Origin: Armatimonadota bacterium
GTDB lineage: Bacteria; Armatimonadota; Zipacnadia; Zipacnadales; UBA11051
DNA length: 49,639 nucleotides
Reading direction: 5' to 3'
Assembly: GCA_013178155.1 (NCBI GenBank)
Contig: JABLXH010000041.1
Coordinates: 1 to 49,639 of the forward strand
The translations under genes were made by a program, and so were the position numbers. Every line of letters starts with the position of its first letter. The first letter of the stretch is position 1. Of the stretch, positions 29,656-41,032 are shown piece by piece. Under the pieces are notes generated by a model, which saw only the letters and a list, made by a program, of their open reading frames with translations, was not told where the DNA came from and did not search any database.

Positions 29656-31698
29656 GTGGGCGCGGGGAACGGGAACCTAGTCAACACGCGGAACATCGGT
29701 ATTGCCGCCCACATTGACGCCGGCAAGACCACGACCACGGAGCGGATGCTCTTCTACTCCGGAAGAGTACACCGCATGGGGGAAGTGGACGACGGCAACG
29801 CAACGATGGACTATCTGCCCCAGGAGATGGAGCGGGGCATTACGATTACGTCTGCGGCGACGACCTACAACTGGCGCGAGTGTGTGGTCAATATCATTGA
29901 CACCCCTGGCCATGTGGACTTCACCGCAGAAGTCGAGCGATCTTTGAGAGTACTGGATGGGCTGGTGGTTATCCTGTGCGCGGTGGGGGGCGTGCAGCCG
30001 CAGTCGGAGACGGTGTGGCGCCAGGCGAACAAGTACCACATTCCGCGGATCGCCTTCATCAACAAGATGGACCGCATGGGCGCCAACTTCCACGATGTCC
30101 TGCACCAGATGCGGAAGCGATTGGGGGCCGATGGACTGGCGCTGCAGATACCGATCGGGGCCGAAGACGCGTTTGAGGGTGTTGTGGATCTGATCGAGCG
30201 GAAGGCGGTCTACTGGCGCGATGAGCTGGGGGTTGAGCCGGTGGAGGAGCCCATACCGGCCGCCCTGGCAGAGTTGGCTGAGGCTTTCCGCGAGCACCTG
30301 ATCGTGTCACTCGCTGACGCGTCGCCGGAACTTGAGGAGAAGTATTTCTCGGGCGAAGACCCAACACCGGCGGAGATGCGAGCGGCGATCCGCAAGGGCT
30401 GTCTGGAGAAGGGGCTCGTTCCGGTGCTGTGTGGGAGCGCCTTCAAGAACAAGGCAGTCCAGCCGCTTCTGGACGCAATCTGCTACTACCTGCCGTCCCC
30501 GGTGGATATCCCGCCGGTGGAGGGGATTGACCCGGACAGCGGAGAGACCGTAGTTCGACGGGCGTCGCCCGAGGAGCCGTTCTCGGCCCTTGTGTTCAAG
30601 GTCGTCAGTGATGCCTTCACCGGCCAGTTGAGCTACCTGCGGGTCTACTCCGGGCGGATCGCCAACGGGGAGACCGTGCTGAACAGCACCACGGGGCGCA
30701 AGGTGCGGGTTGGGCGGCTCTTGAGGATGCACGCGAACCGCCGGGAGGATGTGCAGCAGGCCCAGGCTGGGGACATTGTGGCTGCAGTGGGTCTTGGCAA
30801 GGTGATGACCGGGGAAACCCTCTGCGATCCGCGTCACCCGCTGGTACTTGAGCGGATAACGTTCCCGGAGCCTGTGATCTCGATGGCCATCGAGGCCAAG
30901 TCCAAGGCGGACGAGGAGAGGCTGGCCGAGGCGTTGGAGAAGATTCTGGGCGAGGATCCGACCTTCGCCGTTCGCACGGACAAGGAGACTGGCCAGCAGA
31001 TCATCTCAGGCATGGGTGAGCTGCATCTGGAGATCGTCAAGGATCGTCTGCGGCGCGAGTTCAGTGTTGAGAGCAACGTTGGCAAGCCGATGGTGGCGTA
31101 CAAGGAGACGATTACGCAGATAGCCACGGGTCGGGGCCAGTTCATTCGACAGACCGGCGGCAAGGGGATGTACGGGGACGTGACCTTGCGTCTGGAGCCC
31201 TTGCCACGGGGCGGAGGGTTCGAGTTTGCGGACGAGACCGTGGGAGGCTGCATTCCAAAGGAGTTCATTCCCGCGGTCGAGGTGGGAGCGCGTGAGGCGA
31301 TGGAGTCGGGACCGATGCAGGGGTACCCGGTTACTGATGTACGGGCGGTCGTGGTGGACGGATCCTGGCATGAGGTTGACTCCAACGAAGTTGCTTTCAA
31401 GATTGCCGGGGCGATGGCTTTCCGTGATGCTTACATGAAGGCGAGCCCTGTCATTCTGGAACCTGTGATGCTGGTGGAGGTCGTCACGCCCGAGGCGCAC
31501 ATGGGCGACGTGATCAACGATCTGACATCCAAAGGGGCTGCGATCCAGGAAATGTTCCCGTCGCCGGGCGACACTCAGACGATCATTGCGCACGCGCCCT
31601 TGGCGGGGATGTTCGGCTATGCGACGCAGTTGCGGTCGTTGACCCAGGGCCGAGCGACCTACACCATGCAGCCGCTGACCTATCAGCCGGTGGCGTAG
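29656..31698 (+). CDS. fusA: Elongation factor G
   Basis: A 680-aa translocation GTPase. GTG 29656 follows AAGGAG by 8 nt. All GTPase motifs are canonical: [12 protein letters not shown] (G1), ERGITITSA (G2), DTPGHVDF (G3), NKMDRMG (G4) and CGSAFKN (G5). Domain II follows at about 280-400, and domains III-V continue through the [12 protein letters not shown] loop to [18 protein letters not shown]. One oddity: the domain V segment that usually reads SRRGRIE is TSKGAAIQ here. It stands in the usual str order rpsL-rpsG-fusA-tuf, so it is the housekeeping EF-G; a second, diverged EF-G is at 38484. Confidence 0.97.
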   Translation: MGAGNGNLVNTRNIGIAAHIDAGKTTTTERMLFYSGRVHRMGEVDDGNATMDYLPQEMERGITITSAATTYNWRECVVNIIDTPGHVDFTAEVERSLRVLDGLVVILCAVGGVQPQSETVWRQANKYHIPRIAFINKMDRMGANFHDVLHQMRKRLGADGLALQIPIGAEDAFEGVVDLIERKAVYWRDELGVEPVEEPIPAALAELAEAFREHLIVSLADASPELEEKYFSGEDPTPAEMRAAIRKGCLEKGLVPVLCGSAFKNKAVQPLLDAICYYLPSPVDIPPVEGIDPDSGETVVRRASPEEPFSALVFKVVSDAFTGQLSYLRVYSGRIANGETVLNSTTGRKVRVGRLLRMHANRREDVQQAQAGDIVAAVGLGKVMTGETLCDPRHPLVLERITFPEPVISMAIEAKSKADEERLAEALEKILGEDPTFAVRTDKETGQQIISGMGELHLEIVKDRLRREFSVESNVGKPMVAYKETITQIATGRGQFIRQTGGKGMYGDVTLRLEPLPRGGGFEFADETVGGCIPKEFIPAVEVGAREAMESGPMQGYPVTDVRAVVVDGSWHEVDSNEVAFKIAGAMAFRDAYMKASPVILEPVMLVEVVTPEAHMGDVINDLTSKGAAIQEMFPSPGDTQTIIAHAPLAGMFGYATQLRSLTQGRATYTMQPLTYQPVA

Positions 31699-31777
31699 TG
31701 CGCTCGAAGCCCGGGCACATAAGCAGCCCAGTTGGGTGGACGTGGCAGGGACCGAAAGAGACGATTGGGAGGCCATG

Positions 31778-32977
<1,200 letters not shown>

Positions 32978-33028
32978 CACGAAGGGGATCGGAGAGGGCC
33001 CGCAGGTCCACGACAGGAGAGAGTCCAG

Positions 33029-33358
33029 ATGGCCAAGACCAGTAACCAGATCCGGATCAAGCTGAAGTCCTTTGACCACGAGATCCTGGACCGTTCGGCG
33101 CTGAAGATCGTGGAGACGGCAGAGCGGTCGGGCGCCCGCATCGCGGGACCGATCCCGCTGCCTACCGAGAAGCGCGTGCACTGCATCGTGAAGCCGACGG
33201 CCCTGGGCCGCAGCAGCCGCACTATGGAGCACTTTGAGATGCGGGTGCACAAGCGGTTGATTGATATTCTGGACTCGACACAGCGCACGGTGGACGCCCT
33301 GATGAAGCTCGACCTGCCCAGCGGCGTCGACGTGTCCATCAAGACTTCGACCAACTAG
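33029..33358 (+). CDS. rpsJ: Ribosomal protein S10
   Basis: A 109-aa small-subunit head protein, also the NusE partner in antitermination. It begins [20 protein letters not shown] and keeps [20 protein letters not shown] and [13 protein letters not shown]. It opens the S10 gene block, 51 bp after tuf, with no promoter or terminator seen between, so str and S10 appear joined. Confidence 0.98.
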   Translation: MAKTSNQIRIKLKSFDHEILDRSALKIVETAERSGARIAGPIPLPTEKRVHCIVKPTALGRSSRTMEHFEMRVHKRLIDILDSTQRTVDALMKLDLPSGVDVSIKTSTN

Positions 33359-33387
33359 GGCGATCCTGCCCGCAAGTGGTGACAGAG

Positions 33388-34008
33388 ATGCCAGCAGCGA
33401 TTCTGGGCAAGAAACTGGGTATGACGCGCATCTTTGATGCGGACGGTCGCGTCGTGCCTGTGACGGTTGTAGAGGCGGGACCCTGCGTGGTCGTCCAGCG
33501 CAAGACCGAGGAGCGGGACGGCTACTCGGCGATCCAGGTAGGGTTTGGGGACCGCAAGCGGAGTCGGACCAATAGCCCGCTGACGGGTCATTTCCGGTCC
33601 AAGAACATTGCTCCGAAGCAGCACCTGCGCGAGTTCCGAGTGGGCACGGAGGAGCAGTTTGAGGTCGGGGACGAGATCCGGGTGGACGTCTTCACGAAGG
33701 GCCAGAGAGTGGATGTGCGGGGCCAGTCCAAGGGTAAGGGTTTCGCTGGCGGCATGAAGCGTCACCACTTCAAGGGCGGTCCGATGGAGCATGGTGCCTC
33801 CAAGATACACCGGAAGCCCATGTCGGCGGGAGCCACCGACGCGGCCCGTGTGTTTCCCGGCAAGCGCAGTCCGGGTCACATGGGAGCTGAGACCGTCACG
33901 GTGAAGGGACTCACGGTAGTTGACGTGGACGCCGAGCGGAACCTGCTGCTGATCAAGGGCGCGGTGCCTGGAGCCAATGGTGGCCTGGTCGTTGTCCTCG
34001 GTCGGTAA
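33388..34008 (+). CDS. rplC: Ribosomal protein L3
   Basis: A 206-aa protein that initiates 50S assembly. ATG 33388 gives the standard start (MPAAILGKKLGMTRIF); GTG 33376 is in frame but less likely. The conserved loop near the peptidyl transferase centre is present: KGFAGGMKRHHFKGGPMEHG and RVFPGKRSPGHMG. Confidence 0.97.
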   Translation: MPAAILGKKLGMTRIFDADGRVVPVTVVEAGPCVVVQRKTEERDGYSAIQVGFGDRKRSRTNSPLTGHFRSKNIAPKQHLREFRVGTEEQFEVGDEIRVDVFTKGQRVDVRGQSKGKGFAGGMKRHHFKGGPMEHGASKIHRKPMSAGATDAARVFPGKRSPGHMGAETVTVKGLTVVDVDAERNLLLIKGAVPGANGGLVVVLGR

Positions 34009-34031
34009 CGAGCTGTGAAGGGATGAGTTCT

Positions 34032-34673
34032 ATGCCGCAGTTGGCGTTATGGAGCAGTAGCGGGGAGCGCATCGGCGAGATTGAGGCATCGCCAGAGGTA
34101 TTCGGGGCGGCCCTGAACCGTGACCTGCTCCACCAGGCCGTGATGGTAGTTGACGCGAGGCGGCAGCGGAAGGCTGGTCGTGCGAAGCGTCGTGGTGAGG
34201 TGGCAGTGACGGGGGCGAAGATGTACCGCCAGAAGGGTCTTGGGCGGGCGCGACATGGCGATCAGAGCCCACCGCATTTCAAGGGTGGTGGCGTTGCCCA
34301 TCCGCCGCGGGGCGACCGTCGGGTGCTGGAGATGCCACGGCGGGCGCGGAAGGCGGCGCTGCACAGCGCGCTATCGGCGCAGGCGAAGCGGGGGCGAGTG
34401 CTGGTGGTGGAGGAGTTGGCGCTTCCCGAGCCGCGGACAAAGGACATGCTAGCCTTGCTTGCCGCGCTTGGCGTAGACGGACGGGTGTTGATCCTGGCCT
34501 CGGCCGATGAGGCACGGAGCGACAGCAACTATCTCAGTTGCCGCAATCTGCCCTCGGTGGTCCTGCGGGAGGCGCCGCACATCAACCCGCGGGAGGTCCT
34601 GTGGGCTGATTACCTGATACTCACGCAGGCTGGGCTGCAGGTTCTGACCGGAGGAGGTGCGGCAGATGCTTAA
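34032..34673 (+). CDS. rplD: Ribosomal protein L4
   Basis: A 213-aa protein lining the exit tunnel. ATG 34032 is preferred because AAGGGATGAG lies at good spacing; ATG 34023 is in frame. The extended loop is seen as GAKMYRQKGLGRARHGDQ, and the C-terminal Rossmann-like half (RVLVVEELALPEPRTKDML) is intact. Its end overlaps rplW by 8 nt. Confidence 0.96.
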   Translation: MPQLALWSSSGERIGEIEASPEVFGAALNRDLLHQAVMVVDARRQRKAGRAKRRGEVAVTGAKMYRQKGLGRARHGDQSPPHFKGGGVAHPPRGDRRVLEMPRRARKAALHSALSAQAKRGRVLVVEELALPEPRTKDMLALLAALGVDGRVLILASADEARSDSNYLSCRNLPSVVLREAPHINPREVLWADYLILTQAGLQVLTGGGAADA

Positions 34674-34989
34674 GAGTGGGGACCCTCAGATGTTGGAGCA
34701 CCGTGCCATCATCCTGCAGCCGCTGGTCACCGAGAAGAGCATGCGGGAGTCACAGGAGGCCAACAAGTACAGCTTCCGGGTGGCGTCGCAGGCCAACAAG
34801 ATTCAGATACGGCGGGCTATCGAGGCCATTTTCAACGTTCGGGTGCTTAGCGTCAACACCATGAACGTGCATGGCAAGTCACGGCGCCGGAGCTATCGGT
34901 ATCGCAGTGGCCAGACGGCGCGATGGAAGAAGGCGATCGTGACACTGGCGCCGGGCTCGAGCATTGACGTCCTGGAAGGTGGCCCGTAG
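34666..34989 (+). CDS. rplW: Ribosomal protein L23
   Basis: A 107-aa protein at the tunnel exit, where trigger factor and SRP dock. GGAGGAGG (34650-34657) stands 8 nt before ATG 34666. The core ILQPLVTEKSMRESQEANKY, then IRRAIEAIFNVRVLSVNTMN, is typical. Residues before the core are about 12 longer than in many L23 proteins, so ATG 34699-region starts are possible but lack a better site. It overlaps rplD, which implies coupled translation. Confidence 0.95.
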   Translation: MLKSGDPQMLEHRAIILQPLVTEKSMRESQEANKYSFRVASQANKIQIRRAIEAIFNVRVLSVNTMNVHGKSRRRSYRYRSGQTARWKKAIVTLAPGSSIDVLEGGP

Positions 34990-35058
34990 GCAAGCACTGG
35001 CGCGGCGCTGGATAGCACTGACCGCGGCGTCGCTAGTAGTCAGGGGAGTTTGAGGACC

Positions 35059-35895
35059 ATGGCTCTTAAGGAACACAAACCGACGTCGCCGGCCCGCCGC
35101 TCGCTGGTGACCCTGGTGAAGGAAGACGTCGAACGGAACAAGAGGCCGGAGAAGTCGCTGGTCGTGCGGAAGAAGCGCATGGCCGGACGGAACAACACCG
35201 GCAAGATCACGGTTCGTCACCAGGGCGGGGGGCACCGGAAGCTGGTGCGACTGGTTGACTTCAAGCGGGACAAAGACGACGTCCCTGCCAAGGTTGCGGC
35301 GATTGAATACGACCCCGGGCGGTCGGCCAACATCGCCTTGCTGCATTACCGGGATGGCGAGAAGCGCTATATCCTGGCGCCTCTGGGGCTGCAGAAGGGC
35401 GACCTCGTTGTCTCGGGTGAGCGAGTGCCGGCGCGTCTGGGGAACTCCTTGCCACTGGAGCGAATCCCGCTGGGCGCCACAGTTCATAACGTGGAGCTGA
35501 CACCGGGTCGGGGCGGGCAGATGGTCCGAAGTGCTGGCGCGGAGGCCCAGTTGGTGGCCAAGGAGGGTAACATGGCCACCTTGCGACTGCCGTCGGGCGA
35601 GATGCGCATGGTCTCTCAGCGGTGTCGGGCGACCGTTGGTCGGGTGGGCAACGTGGACCATGGCAACGTACGGGACGCCAAGGCAGGGCGCAAGCGATGG
35701 AAGGGCGTACGGCCCACGGTGCGCGGGACGGTCATGAACCCCAAGGACCATCCGCACGGGGGTGGCGAGGGGAAGGCCCCGATTGGCCTGGATGCTCCGC
35801 GGTCACCGTGGGGTTGGAAGACCTTGGGGCGTAAGACGCGGAAGGTGCGGAAGCTGTCGAGTAAGTATATTGTGCGCCGGCGTGGCAGCAAGTAG
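35059..35895 (+). CDS. rplB: Ribosomal protein L2
   Basis: A 278-aa protein needed for peptidyl transferase and subunit joining. It begins [17 protein letters not shown]; seen are [20 protein letters not shown] and the conserved [13 protein letters not shown] near the C terminus, with the key histidine. ATG 35059 follows GGGGAG by 10 nt. Confidence 0.98.
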   Translation: MALKEHKPTSPARRSLVTLVKEDVERNKRPEKSLVVRKKRMAGRNNTGKITVRHQGGGHRKLVRLVDFKRDKDDVPAKVAAIEYDPGRSANIALLHYRDGEKRYILAPLGLQKGDLVVSGERVPARLGNSLPLERIPLGATVHNVELTPGRGGQMVRSAGAEAQLVAKEGNMATLRLPSGEMRMVSQRCRATVGRVGNVDHGNVRDAKAGRKRWKGVRPTVRGTVMNPKDHPHGGGEGKAPIGLDAPRSPWGWKTLGRKTRKVRKLSSKYIVRRRGSK

Positions 35896-35937
35896 TCCGA
35901 CGGCAGCTCGCCGATTGGTAGGTCCGGAGGTCTATAG

Positions 35938-36225
35938 ATGTCTCGTTCAATGAAGAAGGGTCCGTACGCGGATGAGAAGCTTCTGGCGAAGGTGGAGCGG
36001 CTGAACAGCAGCGGGGAGCGGCGGATCATCAGGACGTGGTCGCGGCGCTCGACGATCTTCCCCGAGATGGTGGGACACACCATTGCGGTGCATGATGGGC
36101 GCAAGCACGTCCCTGTGCTCATTACCGAGAACATGGTAGGACACAAGCTCGGCGAGTTCGCGCCCACCCGCACATACCGCGGTATGCGGCCCGGCAAGAC
36201 GGAGCGCACGTCGCGGTCCAGGTAG
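35938..36225 (+). CDS. rpsS: Ribosomal protein S19
   Basis: A 95-aa small-subunit head protein. It begins [19 protein letters not shown], with [20 protein letters not shown] and [19 protein letters not shown] site stands upstream. Ordinary length and place between rplB and rplV. Confidence 0.98.
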   Translation: MSRSMKKGPYADEKLLAKVERLNSSGERRIIRTWSRRSTIFPEMVGHTIAVHDGRKHVPVLITENMVGHKLGEFAPTRTYRGMRPGKTERTSRSR

Positions 36226-36265
36226 TCCCTGGTGACGCAAACGTTTTGAACGAGGAGCAGGCGGA

Positions 36266-36607
36266 ATGAAAGCAAAGGCAGTGGCCCGGTTCGTGCGGTG
36301 CGGTCCGCGCAAGGTGCGGCGCTACGCCGATCTAATTCGGGGCCGGGCGCTGAAGGAGGCCCGGGCGCTGCTGGCGGTGCAGGCCAGCCCGTCGGCCAAG
36401 GCCCTTGCCCTGTGTCTGGAATCCGCAGTAGCCAACGCGGAGAACAACCACGGGATGGACAGCGACGACCTGGTGGTTGTAGAGGCCAGCGCCGACGGGG
36501 CATTCAAGATGCCACGGCTGCGGCCGCGGGCCCGGGGACGCGCTGACCGATACTACCGGCGTACGTGTCACATCACGGTGGTAGTGGACGACGGGCAGGC
36601 GGAGTAG
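36266..36607 (+). CDS. rplV: Ribosomal protein L22
   Basis: A 113-aa protein with a tunnel-lining hairpin. It begins MKAKAVARFVRCGPRKVR; the loop PRLRPRARGRADRYYRRTCH is conserved. GAGGAG stands upstream of ATG 36266. Usual position between rpsS and rpsC. Confidence 0.97.
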   Translation: MKAKAVARFVRCGPRKVRRYADLIRGRALKEARALLAVQASPSAKALALCLESAVANAENNHGMDSDDLVVVEASADGAFKMPRLRPRARGRADRYYRRTCHITVVVDDGQAE

Positions 36608-36649
36608 GACAAGACTGGGGGCGAGGCCCCGCGCAGGAGAGACTCCCTC

Positions 36650-37513
36650 ATGGGACAGAAAGTGCACCCGTATGGATTCCGACTGGGCATCATCCGCGAG
36701 GCGCGGAGTCGGTGGTTCGCGGAGGGTCAGCGGTACCGCGACCAGCTCATTCAGGACCTGCAGATCCGGCGGTACATCGAGGATGTGCACCGCAATGCCT
36801 CGATCTCGGAAGTGACCATCGAGCGAGCGGCGGACACGGTGATCGTCACTATTGTCACCGCCAAGCCGGGGATCATCATCGGGAAGGGCGGTCGTGACGT
36901 AGACGAGCTGCGCCAGAGGACTGAGAGGATGGTCGGGCAGAAGGCGCGGGTCAATGTGGAGGAGACCAAGGAACCGGACACCAACGCACAGTTGGTGGCG
37001 GAGAACATAGCCCGACAGATCGAGAAGCGGGTGTCTTATCGGCGAGCGATGCGGCAGGCGGTGGATCGGGCCATGCGCCTGGGGGCGGGGGGCATCCGCG
37101 TGGCGGTTAGCGGTCGCCTTGGCGGCGCGGAGATCGCGCGGACCGAGTCGATGGGGCCCGAGGGGCGCGTACCGTTGCACACGCTGCGGGCGGACGTGGA
37201 GTATGGTCGTGCGGAGGCCAAGACGGGGTACGGTCACATCGGGGTCAAAGTGTGGATCTACAAGGGTGACGTCCTGCCACCGAAACGGGGCAAGTTCGCC
37301 GAGCCGGCGGAAGCCGTTGAGACGGCTGAGGCAGTCGTGGAGCCGGTTGCGGCGGCGGAGGGAGAGTTCACTGAAGCGCCGGTGACTCCCCCGCTGACAG
37401 CGGCGCCAGCAAGGGTAGACACCATAGAGGTCGAGCGGCCCGAGGATGACCTGTTGATCGCTGCGTTGGACGATAGCGACGAGACGACGGCGCCCGACGA
37501 GACGGAGGAGTAA
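36650..37513 (+). CDS. rpsC: Ribosomal protein S3 with long acidic C-terminal tail
   Basis: A 287-aa protein of the mRNA entry channel. It begins [20 protein letters not shown]; the KH domain GxxG motif reads IIGKGGRD; the C-terminal domain ends near [13 protein letters not shown]. About 70 residues follow, rich in Glu, Asp, Ala and Pro and ending [11 protein letters not shown]. Typical S3 is 210-230 aa, so the tail is an extension, probably disordered. Seven bp separate it from rplP. Confidence 0.97.
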   Translation: MGQKVHPYGFRLGIIREARSRWFAEGQRYRDQLIQDLQIRRYIEDVHRNASISEVTIERAADTVIVTIVTAKPGIIIGKGGRDVDELRQRTERMVGQKARVNVEETKEPDTNAQLVAENIARQIEKRVSYRRAMRQAVDRAMRLGAGGIRVAVSGRLGGAEIARTESMGPEGRVPLHTLRADVEYGRAEAKTGYGHIGVKVWIYKGDVLPPKRGKFAEPAEAVETAEAVVEPVAAAEGEFTEAPVTPPLTAAPARVDTIEVERPEDDLLIAALDDSDETTAPDETEE

Positions 37514-37519
37514 GCTCCG

Positions 37520-37942
37520 ATGTTGATGCCTAAGCGTACCAAGCACCGCAAGCACCAGCGTGGGAACATGCGTGGCGCGGCCTACCGGGGCAGCAAGCTG
37601 GACTTCGGGGAGTTCGGGCTGCAGGCTCTGGAGCCGGCGTGGATCACCAGTCGGCAGATCGAGTCGGCGCGTGTAGCGATGACACGTCACGCCCAGCGTG
37701 GTGGCAAGGTCTGGATCCGGATATTCCCGGATAAACCGGTCACGAAGACCGCTCCGGAGACGCGCATGGGGAGCGGCAAGGGTTCGCCCGAATACTGGGT
37801 TGCGGTCGTGAAGCCTGGACGGATCATGTTTGAGATGGCCGGGATCACGCGGGAGGTGGCCCAGGAGGCCATGCGTCTGGCGGCCCACAAACTGCCGATC
37901 AAGACGCGGTTTGTCACGCGGGAGGACGATCAGAATGCCTGA
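37520..37942 (+). CDS. rplP: Ribosomal protein L16
   Basis: A 140-aa protein near the A-site tRNA. It begins [36 protein letters not shown] and the C-terminal helix [17 protein letters not shown] are conserved. Its last 8 nt overlap rpmC. Confidence 0.97.
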   Translation: MLMPKRTKHRKHQRGNMRGAAYRGSKLDFGEFGLQALEPAWITSRQIESARVAMTRHAQRGGKVWIRIFPDKPVTKTAPETRMGSGKGSPEYWVAVVKPGRIMFEMAGITREVAQEAMRLAAHKLPIKTRFVTREDDQNA

Positions 37943-38153
37943 CAACGCCAAGAGCACGCGTGATTTCATCGAGCAGATCCGGAGCGCCACGCCGGAGGAG
38001 CTGGAGGAGCGCCTGCGTCACATCCAGGAGGGGCTTTTCAACCTGCGGTTCCGGCTGGCGTCGGGGCAGATCGAGGATCCCAAGCGAGTGCGCAAGTATC
38101 GGAAGGCGATTGCCCGGATCAGGACCATCCAGAAGGAACGCGGCCTCGCCTAG
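37935..38153 (+). CDS. rpmC: Ribosomal protein L29
   Basis: A 72-aa two-helix protein at the tunnel exit. ATG 37935 overlaps the rplP stop (ATGCCTGA). Seen: [20 protein letters not shown], then [21 protein letters not shown], both characteristic of L29. Confidence 0.96.
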   Translation: MPDNAKSTRDFIEQIRSATPEELEERLRHIQEGLFNLRFRLASGQIEDPKRVRKYRKAIARIRTIQKERGLA

Positions 38154-38184
38154 CCGGCGGACGGAAGGAAGAAGGACAACGAGC

Positions 38185-38448
38185 ATGAGCGATCAGGCCA
38201 AGACCAGGAAGCGGACGCTGGAGGGCGTTGTCGTGAGTGACAAGATGGACAAGACGGTGGTGGTCGCCGTCCAGCGCCTCACTCCGCACCCGCTCTACGG
38301 CCGGGTTATGCGGCGCACGGCGAAGTACAAGGCGCACGACGAGGCCAACGATTGCCACCAGGGGGACCGGGTCGCGATTCAGGAGTGTCGGCCCCTGTCG
38401 AAGGATAAGTGCTGGCGGGTCATCGCTGTCTTGGAGCGAGCAAGGTAG
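38185..38448 (+). CDS. rpsQ: Ribosomal protein S17
   Basis: An 87-aa primary 16S-binding protein. ATG 38185 follows GAAGGA-type sites; the protein begins [20 protein letters not shown]. Typical blocks are [17 protein letters not shown] and [20 protein letters not shown]. rplN would normally come next, but an EF-G paralog intervenes. Confidence 0.97.
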   Translation: MSDQAKTRKRTLEGVVVSDKMDKTVVVAVQRLTPHPLYGRVMRRTAKYKAHDEANDCHQGDRVAIQECRPLSKDKCWRVIAVLERAR

Positions 38449-38483
38449 GCATCGCGGAACGGTTTTGCTGGAAGGAGCTTGAC

Positions 38484-40571
38484 GTGGGGTTCTCGACGGA
38501 ACAGATCAGGAACGTAGTGTTGGTTGGGCATCGCGGGTGTGGGAAGACCACTCTCGTGGAGGGCTTGCTGTATGCGACGGGCAAGGCAGACCGCCTGGGG
38601 CGAGTGGACAATGGGACGGCCACGGCGGACTTCGAGCCCGAAGAGGTTGCGCGGCAGATCTCGATCACCCCGGCCCTGTGCTACGCGGAGCATCGTGGCG
38701 TCAAGGTCAACATGGTAGACACGCCGGGGTACTCGGAGTTCTTTGCTGATGTGCCCTATGCCATGGCAGTGGCGGACACGGCCCTGGTAGTGGTGGATGC
38801 TACGTCTGGCGTCGAGATCCACACGATCAAGGTCTACCAGACCGCGCGGGAGATGCGGCTGCCGATAGTGGCCATCGTCAACAAGATGGCAAAGGAGCAC
38901 GCCAGTCTGGACGCGGCGGTCGAGAGCATGAAGAAGATGCTCCCTGGCTGCGAGGCGGTGCCGGTACAGGTCCCCATTGGCACCGGGAGCGATTTTCGAG
39001 GTGTCGTGGACCTCGTCCAGAACAAGGCCTTTCTGGGTACGGAGAAGGACCTGTCGGCGTCAGAGATACCGGCAGAAATGGCCGAGACGGTAGCTGCCGC
39101 TCGCGAGAAGCTCATTGATGCCGTGGCGGCGGCAGACGAGGCGCTCATTGAGAAGTACCTGGAGGAGGGAGAGCTGTCTGCAGCCGAGCTGGCCGGCGGC
39201 CTGGCCAAGGCCGTGGCCGAGGGGACGATCGTTCCCGTGCTGTGTTGTGACGCCTACGAGACCAGGGCGATGGCGCCGATCCTGGAGTTCGTGAAGGGCA
39301 TCTGTCCGGCGCCCCATGTCAGGGGAGCGTGGAAGGGAACCAAACCGGGCGGGGATGCCGAGGAGACGCGTGACTGCAGCGACTCGGCGCCATTCTCGGC
39401 CTTTGTGTTCAAGACCCTCAGCGACCCTTACGTTGGGCGCATCAGCCTGATCCGCGTGGTGTCCGGGAAGGCGACCAGCGATCTGCAGGTGCACAACACC
39501 AGCAAGAACGCACGGGAGCGACTGGCCGGGCTATCGCTGATGCAGGGTAAGCAGGCGAGCAGTGTCCCGGAGCTGTCGGCAGGGGACCTGGGCGCAGTGA
39601 CGAAGCTGGAAAACACCAGCACGGGCGACACGCTGGCTGACTCTCGACAACAGATCGTCTATCCGCGACCGAAGACGCCGGCGGCCATGCACTCTGCAGC
39701 GATGACTGCGGCATCGCGGGCCGATGAAGACAAGCTGTCCATGGCTTTGGCCAGGATCACCGAGGAGGATGCCGGGCTGAGCTATGAGCGGCACCCGGAG
39801 ACCAACGAACTTGTGGTCTCGGGTATGGGGGCGCTGCATCTGGACATCCTCGCCGAACGTCTGGCAAACAAGTTTGACGTCAAGGTCAACCTGAGCGACC
39901 CTCTGATTCCGTATCGGGAGACGATTACCAAGTCTTGCCGTGTGCAGGGGCGTCACAAGAAGCAGACCGGCGGCCGCGGGCAGTTTGGTGACGTATGGAT
40001 CCGCATGGACCCGCAGCCGCGTGGCGTAGAGGAGAACGAGTTCGTCAACGAGGTGAAGGGCGGGGCCGTTCCCACCAACTTCATTCCGGCGGTGGAGAAG
40101 GGTATCTTTGACGGCCTCAAGAAGGGCATCCTGGCCGGCGCACCGGTTGTAGGAGTGAAGGTGACGCTGGACGATGGCAGCTCGCACCCGGTGGACTCTT
40201 CGGAGCAGGCCTTCCGCATGGCCGGGGCAATCGCGGTGCGTAACGCACTGGAGCAGGCCGGCTGCATTCTGCTGGAGCCCATCATGGAGGTCGCGGTCAC
40301 GGCGGCCGAGGGCGTCATGGGCGACATCATGAGCGACTTCTCGGGGCGACGGGGTCAGATTCAGGGGTCAGAGCCGCTGGGAGCTGGCTTGCAGGTCATC
40401 AAGGCACTGGTGCCGCTGGCGGAAATGGCGCGCTATGCGGCGGACCTGCGGTCGTTGACGCAGGGCGCAGCCAGCTACACGATGGAGTTTTCCCATTACC
40501 AGGAAGTCCCGGCGCACATGGCCGAGCAGGTCATCGCCGCGCGCAAGGCCCGTGAGGAAGCCGAGTCATAG
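38484..40571 (+). CDS. EF-G-like paralog with non-canonical GTPase motifs, inside the ribosomal operon
   Basis: A 695-aa protein; GTG 38484 follows GGAAGGAG. It has the full EF-G layout: a G domain (about 8-270), domain II (about 300-385), and domains III-V ending in RSLTQGAASYTMEF. Domain IV retains KKQTGGRGQFGDVW and HPVDSSE; domain V has SDFSGRRGQIQG. The GTPase motifs are altered. G1 is GHRGCGKTT (15-23); G2 is RQISI (57-61), with Gln for Gly; G3 is DTPGY (79-83), with Tyr for the catalytic His; and G4 is NKMA (133-136), with Ala for the Asp that reads guanine. The G3 Tyr also occurs in EF-G2/FusA2-type proteins. The place between rpsQ and rplN, with 35- and 36-bp gaps, implies coexpression with ribosomal proteins. 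Its role is unknown; ribosome recycling, assembly or stress functions are possible. Confidence 0.9.
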   Translation: MGFSTEQIRNVVLVGHRGCGKTTLVEGLLYATGKADRLGRVDNGTATADFEPEEVARQISITPALCYAEHRGVKVNMVDTPGYSEFFADVPYAMAVADTALVVVDATSGVEIHTIKVYQTAREMRLPIVAIVNKMAKEHASLDAAVESMKKMLPGCEAVPVQVPIGTGSDFRGVVDLVQNKAFLGTEKDLSASEIPAEMAETVAAAREKLIDAVAAADEALIEKYLEEGELSAAELAGGLAKAVAEGTIVPVLCCDAYETRAMAPILEFVKGICPAPHVRGAWKGTKPGGDAEETRDCSDSAPFSAFVFKTLSDPYVGRISLIRVVSGKATSDLQVHNTSKNARERLAGLSLMQGKQASSVPELSAGDLGAVTKLENTSTGDTLADSRQQIVYPRPKTPAAMHSAAMTAASRADEDKLSMALARITEEDAGLSYERHPETNELVVSGMGALHLDILAERLANKFDVKVNLSDPLIPYRETITKSCRVQGRHKKQTGGRGQFGDVWIRMDPQPRGVEENEFVNEVKGGAVPTNFIPAVEKGIFDGLKKGILAGAPVVGVKVTLDDGSSHPVDSSEQAFRMAGAIAVRNALEQAGCILLEPIMEVAVTAAEGVMGDIMSDFSGRRGQIQGSEPLGAGLQVIKALVPLAEMARYAADLRSLTQGAASYTMEFSHYQEVPAHMAEQVIAARKAREEAES

Positions 40572-40607
40572 CGTGGGCTCACGTCGTCTGGAGAGGAACG
40601 CATTGCG

Positions 40608-40976
40608 ATGATCCAACCTGAATCGAGATTGAAGATAGCTGACAACTCCGGCGTCCAGGCTGTTGGGATGATCCGCGTAGTTGGCCGTGGGCGTCACCGG
40701 TATGCCGGTCTGGGCGATCAGATCATCTGCTCAGCGAAGCAGGTGACGCCGTCCAGCCCCATCCCGAAGGGGGCGGTGCTGCGGGCGGTGGTGGTGCGCT
40801 GCCGCAACAAGACGTTGCGTCCGGACGGCAGCCAGATCGCGTTTGACGACAATGCCGCTGTGATCATTGACGACCAGAAGAACCCCCGTTGCACCCGCGT
40901 TTTTGGCCCTGTGGCGCGCGAGTTGCGTGAACGGGAGTACATGAAGATTGTGTCGCTGGCCCCTGAGGTAGTGTAG
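40608..40976 (+). CDS. rplN: Ribosomal protein L14
   Basis: A 122-aa protein at the subunit interface. It begins [39 protein letters not shown] and the end [20 protein letters not shown] are typical. GGAGAGGA stands upstream. Usually next to rpsQ, here separated from it by the EF-G paralog. Confidence 0.98.
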   Translation: MIQPESRLKIADNSGVQAVGMIRVVGRGRHRYAGLGDQIICSAKQVTPSSPIPKGAVLRAVVVRCRNKTLRPDGSQIAFDDNAAVIIDDQKNPRCTRVFGPVARELREREYMKIVSLAPEVV

Positions 40977-41032
40977 CCCCAGGCAGCCATGGACGCTGCG
41001 GGCAGACCGTGGCGGTCTGAGGAGCGATAGCG

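Noticed and set aside
36332-37990. 552-codon antisense frame across rplV-rpsC-rplP
   Set aside because: It crosses three well-defined ribosomal genes and has no Shine-Dalgarno site or motif.
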